This document shows positions 1 through 5,105 of a stretch of 5,105 nucleotides of DNA, piece after piece. Under the pieces are notes generated by a model. That model did no database searches and had not been told where the DNA came from. It was given only the letters and a program-made list of their open reading frames with translations. The first letter of the stretch is position 1. Every line of letters starts with the position of its first letter. The stretch is from DASTHS01 sp035718085 (lineage in GTDB: Bacteria; Actinomycetota; Acidimicrobiia; Acidimicrobiales; Palsa-688). A program made the position numbers and the translations under genes. Location of the stretch: the NCBI GenBank assembly GCA_035718085.1, contig DASTHS010000255.1, positions 1-5,105 of the forward strand, given 5' to 3'.

Positions 1-3000
1 GAGTGCTCGAGCACGATAACCCCGAGGTCGGCGTCGCGCAGCACCTCGGTGATCGCCAGCTCGGGCACGGTGGCGAAGGTGCCCCACAGCCGCTCGCTGG
101 TGGCGATCACGTCGAGGTCGAGCTCCACGAGCAGGCCGAACAGCTTCGGGTGGTTGTCTTCGGACACCTTGGCGAAGGCGTCGTCGAGCAGCACGAAGCG
201 CGGGCAGGCCGGCGCCGATTCGGCCAGGCTGTCGCAACTGGCGGCCACCGCGGCGAAGAGGGGCAGGTAGCTGACGACCTTCTTCTCGCCCTCCGAGAGC
301 GCGGTGCGCCGGGTCAGCCGCTCGGGGTTGCGGCCCGGTCGGCGCACCAGCACGGCCAGGTCGAACCAGTCGCGGTAGTCGAGCACCTCGGCCACCAGGT
401 CGCGGTAGGTGGCGTCGGGGCGGGTGGCACGGGCCTCGTCGAGCCGCTCGGTGAGCGCGCTGCGCAGCCGGGCGTGCTGCGATTCGTCACGCATGTCGGA
501 GGGCAGCGCCATGAGCTCGACCAGGGTGGCGAGGGTGCCCGAGAGGTCGTCTTTGCGCTTCCAGCGCAGCGACACGCCGATGCCGTGGGCGGTGGTGACC
601 TGGTCGAGCCGTGCGTTCATGCGGGTGACGAGGGCGGCGGCGGCCAGCACCTTCTCGGCCACCTCGGAGGCGACCAGGCCGGTGAGCAGGTTGCGCAGGG
701 CCCGGTCTTGCTCGGCGGACAGCAGCGAGGTGAGCGACGCCAGGTCGCGGCCCACGACGGCGCCGGCCTCGGCGAGCGGCACGGTGCCCGACGGGCCGAC
801 CACGTCGACGAGCATCGGGCCGGCCGGGTCGGGGGTGCGGTCGTCGGCGTCCCACCCGGCGCCGAGCGTGTCGCGCCGTTGACGGAGGCTCTGGCGCACG
901 CTGTCTGCGGTGATGTCGGGCCGGCTCGGCGCGGCCACGGTGGCCGCGATGGAAGTCGCCAGTGCGTCGAGGCCCGCCGCGGTGGCTTCGACCGGTGCGA
1001 GGAGGAGCGCGGGCTCGGCGGTGGCGACGGCCGCGACGCCGCGGGCGGCGAGGGAGGCCCGCAACCGGGGCACGAAGGCGGCGGCGCGTGCCTCGGCACC
1101 GGCCACTTCCTCCTGAGCTGACTTCGCCGCGGCGGTCGCGGCCGCCAGCTCACCGGCCAGGCGCACCTGCGTGGCGCGGGCGGCGTCGAGGGCGGTGAGG
1201 GTGGCTTCGAGGTCGGCGGTCGTGGTCTGCAGAGCGGCAGCGACCTCGGCGAAGGCGATACCGACGGTGTCTTCGAGCGTGGCCAGTGAGGCGGCCTCAC
1301 GCTGGTGGGCTGCCGACGCCGCAGTGGCCTCGGCGGCCGCAGCTGCGGCGGCCTCGGCGGCGTCGGCGTGGCGGGTCGTGGCCGCACGGAGGCCGTCGGC
1401 CGAACGCACCAGCACCGTGAGCGCCGCCCGGGCGTCACCGGCGACGCGGGCGACGTCTTCGATGGCCCGCGCCACCCGGTCGAGACCCGCATGGTCGGCG
1501 GGCAGGCTCAGGTCGGCGGCGGCGCGGCGCGACTTGTCGACGGCGTCGGCGTGGGCAGCGTCAGCAGCGATCGCTGTGCGATGGGCCTCGGCGGCTGCGG
1601 TCGCGGCGCGCTGGGCCACGCCCTCGGCGGCGGTCGCCGCGGCCACCGCGGCCTCGACGTCGTCGAGGCGCGGGAGTCGGTCTCGCCGGTCGACCGCCCC
1701 GGCCAGCGCAGCGCGTGCCGCCTCGAGCACGGCCGTGCGGGTCGCGACTTCGGCGTCGGCGTCGGCGAGCGCGGCGCGGGCTGCGACACGGGCGGCCTCG
1801 AGGGCCTGGCGGCGGGCGGCGAGCCCGACGTAGGCGGCGGCGGTCTTGGTGTGACGGCCGGCGAGCGTGCCGATGCGGAAGCGCCCGTCGGTCGTGACGA
1901 CGGTGGTGGCGGCGCTGCCGACGTCGGTCGATATGCCGGCGAGCACCGCGTCGACCGCAGGGTCATCGGTGGTCAAGAGCCCGCTGAGCGGCGCGGCGAC
2001 CGGCGCGTCGGCGCGGGCGACGAGGGTGCCGTCGGAGGTGTGCAGGGCGCCGTCGTCGGTGACCTCGGCGGCCAGCAGGCCGGCTGCCTCCATCGCCGCT
2101 TCGAGGCCGGCCCGCTCGTGGTCGTCGAGGTGGGGGCGGAAGTCGACGGCCTCGGCGAACACCTTCGTGCGACCGGTGCGCTGCCAGGGCAGCGAGGGCG
2201 GCGCCGGGAGGGTCGCCGCCTCGAGCTCGTCGAGTCGCCCCCGGGCGGTGGCGGCGTCGGCGGTGGCGGCGTCGAGGGCGGCGCCGAGGGTGGCGACCTC
2301 TCGTTGGTGCTCGCCGATGGAGGCGTCGGCAGCGGCGCGCATCTCGTCGGCCACGTCGCGGCGGCGGGCCAGGAGGTCGCCGGTCAGGTCGGGCGGCTCG
2401 CCGGGTGCGTACCAGGCGGCCACGGCGTCCCGCCATGCTGCGACGGCGTCACTGCGCTGCCGGCGCCGGTCGGCCAGGTCGGCGTCGGCGGCGTCGGCGG
2501 CGTGGCCGGCCAGGCGGTCGGCGGCCTCGGCGGCGCGCACCTCGGCCTCGGCGGCTGCGACGACCCGAAGGGCGGCGCGCACCTCGTCGATGTCGCCGCG
2601 CCGGTGGGTCGCGGCAGCCGTCAGTGCGGTGAGCCCGGCGGAGGTGGTGTCGGCTCCGGTCGCGTCGGGCGCCGGGGGGCTGGGTGGGGCGACGGGCAAC
2701 CCGGCGTCGACCACCGCGGCGGTGAGGTCGTCGAGCAGGCCGGCCAGGCGGCTGTGGTCTTGGTGGGCCGCGGCGTCTGCCTGCCTTTCGTCAGCCTCGG
2801 CCTTGGCTCGTGCGGCATCGGCGCTGCGTTGGGCGCCGGCGGCCTTCTGGGCGGCTCGTTCGAGGCTGGCGACGAGGCTGCGGCGGTCGTTGAGCAGGGC
2901 GCCGTCAGCGTAGGCCGGTGACTCGCGCAGAGCGTCGGCCTCGCCGCGCAGGCGGCGCTCGTCGTCGGCCAGCGCAACCGCGTGCCTGGTGGCCTCGTCG

Positions 3001-3881
3001 TTGGCTGCGTGCAGGGCGGTGGCCCGCTGCTCGGCGCTGCGGTGAGCCCGGGCGGCGGCGGTGGCGGTGGCGACGAGCTCGCGGCCGGCGGCGGCCCGGC
3101 GGTGCAGGTCGGCGCGCACGTAGTCGGCGTAGACGGCGGTGATGCCTTCGAGGGCGCTCGCCGTGCGGCGGAGGTGCTCGACGTTGCGGCGGTGCTCTTC
3201 GAGCTCGTCGAGGGGGCCGGCGGCGTCGTCGAGCGCCCGGTCGGAGAGCGCGGGCAGGGCGGCGTGCAGGTGGGCGGGGAGGTCGACGTCGACCCGGTCG
3301 CCCACGCGGGGGCTGCGCACGATGTGCAGCAGCCGGATGTGCTGGTCGAGGTCGGCGCCCCCGTAGAGACGCCGGCGCAGCTCGTCGCGGTAGGCGCCCC
3401 GCTGGTCATGGCGGAACACCGGGTCAGGGTCGATGGCCTGGCGGAGTGCGTCGGCCGACAGGGGGCGGCGGTCGTCGACGACGGCGAAGTCGATGGCCGG
3501 CCGCTTGGAGGTGACGAACCACCACGTGGTGACGGTGTCGCTGGCCCGGTTCGCACGGACGCCGCACCCGAACGACAGGTGCTCGCGGCTTCCATCGCCG
3601 TCGTCGCGAAGAATCTCGAGCCACAGGTAGCCGACGGGCTGCGGGTCGTCGCGGCCGGCGAGCATCCAGCTCTTGAGCACCCCGGCCTGCTCGCCGGCGG
3701 CATCGATGCGGCGGGTGTCGGCGTCGAGCAGGAACGGCAACAGCATGTTCATTGCCGTCGACTTGCCCGACCCGTTCACGCCCCGCAGCAGCAGGCGCCC
3801 TCCGGCGAAGGAGATGACCTCGTCGTCGTACTGGTAGACGTTGCAGATGCCGGCGCGCGACAAGGTCCAGCGGCCGCCCAT
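1..3881 (-). CDS. jetC: SMC/Rad50-like ATPase of the TIGR02680 family, Wadjet JetC-type subunit (3' end off the window)
   Basis: The frame reads without a stop from ATG at 3881 to the left edge: 1293 codons, then a partial TC. The start was chosen because an in-frame TAG lies only five codons upstream (3896-3894), the ATG is preceded by AGGA, and the protein begins MGGRWTLSRAGICNVYQY, the usual family N terminus. Visible domains: N-terminal ATPase half with Walker A GVNGSGKST (residues 34-42); coiled coil about 225-560, broken by a Pro-rich stretch near 390-420; hinge-like globular domain about 560-690; second Ala-rich coiled coil about 690-975; C-terminal ATPase half with LSEGEK (1195-1200), Walker B FVLLDDAF (D1233, D1234) and a conserved TSERLWG segment. 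The family is roughly 1350 residues, so only a few dozen are missing. By family knowledge, JetC dimerises through its ATPase heads, works with JetA and JetB to extrude and sense small circular DNA, and JetD cleaves it. The role here is inferred from homology. No JetA or JetB gene lies upstream in this window, which is atypical. Confidence 0.93.
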   Translation of the reverse strand, partial: MGGRWTLSRAGICNVYQYDDEVISFAGGRLLLRGVNGSGKSTAMNMLLPFLLDADTRRIDAAGEQAGVLKSWMLAGRDDPQPVGYLWLEILRDDGDGSREHLSFGCGVRANRASDTVTTWWFVTSKRPAIDFAVVDDRRPLSADALRQAIDPDPVFRHDQRGAYRDELRRRLYGGADLDQHIRLLHIVRSPRVGDRVDVDLPAHLHAALPALSDRALDDAAGPLDELEEHRRNVEHLRRTASALEGITAVYADYVRADLHRRAAAGRELVATATAAARAHRSAEQRATALHAANDEATRHAVALADDERRLRGEADALRESPAYADGALLNDRRSLVASLERAAQKAAGAQRSADAARAKAEADERQADAAAHQDHSRLAGLLDDLTAAVVDAGLPVAPPSPPAPDATGADTTSAGLTALTAAATHRRGDIDEVRAALRVVAAAEAEVRAAEAADRLAGHAADAADADLADRRRQRSDAVAAWRDAVAAWYAPGEPPDLTGDLLARRRDVADEMRAAADASIGEHQREVATLGAALDAATADAATARGRLDELEAATLPAPPSLPWQRTGRTKVFAEAVDFRPHLDDHERAGLEAAMEAAGLLAAEVTDDGALHTSDGTLVARADAPVAAPLSGLLTTDDPAVDAVLAGISTDVGSAATTVVTTDGRFRIGTLAGRHTKTAAAYVGLAARRQALEAARVAARAALADADAEVATRTAVLEAARAALAGAVDRRDRLPRLDDVEAAVAAATAAEGVAQRAATAAAEAHRTAIAADAAHADAVDKSRRAAADLSLPADHAGLDRVARAIEDVARVAGDARAALTVLVRSADGLRAATTRHADAAEAAAAAAAEATAASAAHQREAASLATLEDTVGIAFAEVAAALQTTTADLEATLTALDAARATQVRLAGELAAATAAAKSAQEEVAGAEARAAAFVPRLRASLAARGVAAVATAEPALLLAPVEATAAGLDALATSIAATVAAPSRPDITADSVRQSLRQRRDTLGAGWDADDRTPDPAGPMLVDVVGPSGTVPLAEAGAVVGRDLASLTSLLSAEQDRALRNLLTGLVASEVAEKVLAAAALVTRMNARLDQVTTAHGIGVSLRWKRKDDLSGTLATLVELMALPSDMRDESQHARLRSALTERLDEARATRPDATYRDLVAEVLDYRDWFDLAVLVRRPGRNPERLTRRTALSEGEKKVVSYLPLFAAVAASCDSLAESAPACPRFVLLDDAFAKVSEDNHPKLFGLLVELDLDVIATSERLWGTFATVPELAITEVLRDADLGVIVLEH

Positions 3882-3891
3882 CGCCGGTTCA

Positions 3892-3895
3892 TCCT
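3892..3895 (-). promoter_or_regulatory. Probable ribosome binding site of the jetC-like gene
   Basis: AGGA at 3895-3892 (minus strand) sits 10 bases before the ATG at 3881, within an acceptable distance for a Shine-Dalgarno site. It overlaps the in-frame TAG at 3896-3894. Another ATG at 3892 is out of frame with the SMC-like protein and is not the start. The match is short and could be chance; the start call rests mainly on the conserved N terminus. Confidence 0.45.
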
Positions 3896-3901
3896 AGGGG
3901 T

Positions 3902-3916
3902 CGGCCGACGCGGCCG
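3902..3916 (-). other. Small GC hairpin in the leader of the jetC-like gene
   Basis: CGGCCG, a three-base loop CGT, and CGGCCG again form a perfect 6-bp stem about 20 bases upstream of the ATG at 3881. It occupies much of the 44-base gap between the Uma2 remnant and the SMC-like gene. No U-tract follows, so it is not an intrinsic terminator. It could be a leader structure affecting translation, but such stems arise easily by chance at this GC content. Confidence 0.25.
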
Positions 3917-3925
3917 GCGTGGACC

Positions 3926-4264
3926 TCATGGTGCCCGCTGCGCCGAGTCGGCGCCGTTCTCGTACGGCCAAGCAGCACGGGCCCAGCTGCCGGCAGGCGG
4001 CCGGACGATGTCGGCCGGCACGACCCGCACCGCGAACGGTTCGGTTGTCTCGTAGGCATCGTCGCCCGCGACGACGGCGACCTCGTCGTAGCCGCCATCG
4101 GCGGGCCGGAGCACGGTGAGGGATGGCACGTCGGGGTCGACGATCCAGTACTCGCCGGCCCGACCGCTCGAAGAGGTCGCGGTTGCGGCCCGACGAGGAG
4201 AGCACCTCGACACGCCAGACGCTTCCGTCAACTTCTGGATCGACGTCGATCGACTGTCCAGCAC
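3926..4264 (-). pseudogene. Frameshifted, 5'-truncated remnant of a Uma2-family (DUF820) putative endonuclease gene
   Basis: The 3' part in one frame reads RAGEYWIVDPDVPSLTVLRP, then a DGGYDEVAVV-like strand and FAVRVVPADIV, ending at TGA 3928-3926. This matches the C-terminal half of Uma2 proteins, which have a PD-(D/E)XK nuclease-like fold and no settled biological role. The preceding part lies in another frame: VWRVEVLSSSGRNRDLFER (from about 4220 to 4164), resembling the family's EVLSPSxRRRDL block. The two parts join only if the frame changes near 4160-4170, where the family also usually has about ten more residues, so a deletion is likely. The N-terminal half, including the expected Pro-Asp active-site strand, is not recognisable before the upstream gene ends at 4322. 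I infer a decayed gene; a sequencing error would explain the frame change but not the missing 5' half. The right boundary is approximate. Confidence 0.72.
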
Positions 4265-4321
4265 CTCGTGGGGGTCCTTCGATCTGAGCTGAGTGACCCA
4301 CGCCTACAAGAGACCGCAGCT
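4265..4321. other. Short spacer between the DUF3427 gene and the Uma2 remnant
   Basis: These 57 bases follow the TGA of the DUF3427-domain gene. They contain no recognisable coding sequence, no clear ribosome binding site for a complete gene and no U-tract terminator. An imperfect GTGGGTC/GACCCCCAC pairing is present on the minus strand but is bulged and has a long loop. The stretch may hold unrecognisable decayed sequence from the missing 5' part of the Uma2 gene. Confidence 0.4.
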
Positions 4322-5105
4322 TCAGCCCGTCGCCGCCGCAGCGAACTGCTCGAACAGGTCGCCGGGGAGTGGGTGCCGGAGTCGCCACGTGATCGCCATC
4401 GGCCGGCTGCCCTCGTGGCTGACGTAGGTGGCGGGTCCGAGGCACCAGAACGCTCGGTCGTCGACCGACAGGCGGCCGAAGAGCAGCACCGACGACCCGA
4501 GGCGCCTGTGCTGCTGGTACCGCTGGCCGGTGGGGCTGTCGGGGCTGGTCGACGACTGGCTTTCCCAGTGCACAAGGTCAGGGCTGATCGCGTAGTCCCG
4601 GTAGCGGGTGGTGGGCGAGAAGCCGCCTCGGGTCTTGTCTAGGGTGAACATCAAGACGTCTGCGGGCACCTCGGGTAGCCACCGGACGCCCTCGCGCCAC
4701 GCCGGGGCCGCGAGGCCGCCGCCTGCGCCAAGGGCCGCGAGCACCTCTGTGCGGGTGTAGCGGGTGTGCACCCGCAGCGGCACTTCGGGGCCGAACCCGG
4801 GGCCGAGGGGCAGGTCGAGGTGGTCGATGCGGCCTGCCAGCACGTCGAGCAGTTCGAGCAGTTCGGCGGCCACCTGCGGGTGCCGACCAAGCTCGGCCAT
4901 GGCCCCAGCGACGTCGGTCGCACCCGGCGGGTCGAGCGACGCCAGCAGCATGCGGGCCAGGCGGGGTGCGGCCGGGTCGTCTGGCGAACCATCGACGGTG
5001 AGCAGGCGGCGCCAGCCGGCGATGCGCACCGGGTCGTCGACGTGGGTGAGGCGGCCGACCGCCCGCAGCAAGCGATCCTCGTGCGGGCCAGGCGGGGCCG
5101 TCGCC
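4322..5105 (-). CDS. C-terminal part of a DUF3427-domain protein, probably a DEAD/DEAH-box helicase (5' part off the window)
   Basis: The frame is open from the right edge to TGA at 4324-4322 and gives 260 visible residues. A TTG at 5071 could serve as a start, but the frame stays open upstream of it and the similarity is to the tail of a much larger protein, so I treat this as a fragment. The C-terminal half carries the DUF3427 hallmarks: GVRWLPEVPADVLMFTLDK (about 139-157), SPTTRYRDYAISP (about 163-175), HWESQSSTSPDSPTGQRY (about 179-196), a LGSSVLLF strand, and GPATYVSHEGSRPMAITWRL (about 223-242). The preceding part, with LLRAVGRLTHVDDP and Leu-rich helices, is typical of the linker between helicase core and DUF3427. 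Known members usually combine a PLD-like nuclease domain, a superfamily 2 helicase core and DUF3427, and are often found near defence genes. The function of DUF3427 itself is not established to my knowledge. The helicase domains are inferred, not visible. It is co-directional with the SMC-like gene downstream. Confidence 0.88.
   Translation of the reverse strand, partial: ATAPPGPHEDRLLRAVGRLTHVDDPVRIAGWRRLLTVDGSPDDPAAPRLARMLLASLDPPGATDVAGAMAELGRHPQVAAELLELLDVLAGRIDHLDLPLGPGFGPEVPLRVHTRYTRTEVLAALGAGGGLAAPAWREGVRWLPEVPADVLMFTLDKTRGGFSPTTRYRDYAISPDLVHWESQSSTSPDSPTGQRYQQHRRLGSSVLLFGRLSVDDRAFWCLGPATYVSHEGSRPMAITWRLRHPLPGDLFEQFAAAATG

Noticed and set aside
3..1121. Plus-strand open frame of 372 codons at the left edge
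   Set aside because: It is antisense to the conserved C-terminal ATPase half of the SMC-like protein. The composition is His, Gly, Val and Ala biased with no family match.
1336..1349. Perfect 14-bp palindrome GCCGCAGCTGCGGC
   Set aside because: It lies within a run of alanine codons of the second coiled-coil arm and is explained by GCN codon repetition. There is no sign of an operator or recombination site.
1305..2921. Plus-strand open frame of 538 codons antisense to the SMC-like gene
   Set aside because: The translation is low-complexity Gly, Val, Arg and Ala with no recognisable domain. It lies entirely opposite the coiled-coil region of a well-supported gene. Stop codons are rare in all frames at this GC content.
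2621..3703. Minus-strand open frame of 360 codons overlapping the SMC-like gene
   Set aside because: It is in a different frame from the conserved SMC-like protein and gives a Pro, Ser, Thr and Ala rich shadow translation with no motifs.
2982..4055. Plus-strand open frame of 357 codons spanning the SMC-like start and the Uma2 remnant
   Set aside because: It is Gly, Val and Ala rich, crosses two minus-strand features, has no domain resemblance, and is explained by GC-driven stop scarcity.
3894..4445. Minus-strand open frame of 183 codons read as a complete gene
   Set aside because: Its first part overlaps the DUF3427 coding region in another frame, and its last part is out of frame with the conserved Uma2 C terminus. 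Only its middle section resembles Uma2, so it was folded into the pseudogene call.
4268..4642. Plus-strand open frame of 124 codons opposite the DUF3427 domain
   Set aside because: It is antisense to strongly conserved DUF3427 motifs and has no recognisable product.

Overview
The window looks like a piece of a defence-type gene cluster from a high-GC bacterium. Base composition is very GC-rich throughout. Codon third positions are almost all G or C, and the proteins are rich in Ala, Asp, Arg and Val. This fits an actinobacterium-like genome, but the sequence alone does not fix the taxon. Every feature I can support lies on the minus strand, so transcription runs from the right edge to the left edge.

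Layout in the direction of transcription: (1) 5105-4322 is the last 260 codons of a larger protein ending in a DUF3427 domain. This domain normally sits at the C terminus of large DEAD/DEAH-box helicases that often carry an N-terminal phospholipase-D-like nuclease domain. (2) About 4264-3926 is a broken remnant of a Uma2-family (DUF820, PD-(D/E)XK-like) gene. It has no recognisable N-terminal half and its reading frame changes near 4160-4170. (3) 3881-1 and beyond is one uninterrupted frame of 1293 codons encoding an SMC/Rad50-like ATPase. I identify it as the TIGR02680 family, the JetC subunit of a Wadjet-type plasmid defence system (type III by my recollection of the nomenclature). It has the Walker A motif at the N terminus, two long Ala-rich coiled-coil arms, a central hinge-like globular domain, and the LSEGEK signature plus Walker B at the C terminus. 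Only the last few dozen residues are off the left edge.

In a canonical cluster the TIGR02680 gene directly follows TIGR02677 (JetA, kleisin-like) and TIGR02678 (JetB, KITE/MukE-like) and is followed by TIGR02679 (JetD, TOPRIM-like nuclease). Here the position directly upstream holds a decayed Uma2 gene and a DUF3427 helicase. Either the JetA/JetB genes are elsewhere (for example downstream of the left edge), or this is a rearranged or orphan locus. That unusual neighbourhood is the main point of interest.

No tRNA, rRNA, CRISPR array, insertion sequence or convincing intrinsic terminator was seen. The many long open frames on the plus strand, up to 538 codons, are composition shadows of the SMC-like gene.
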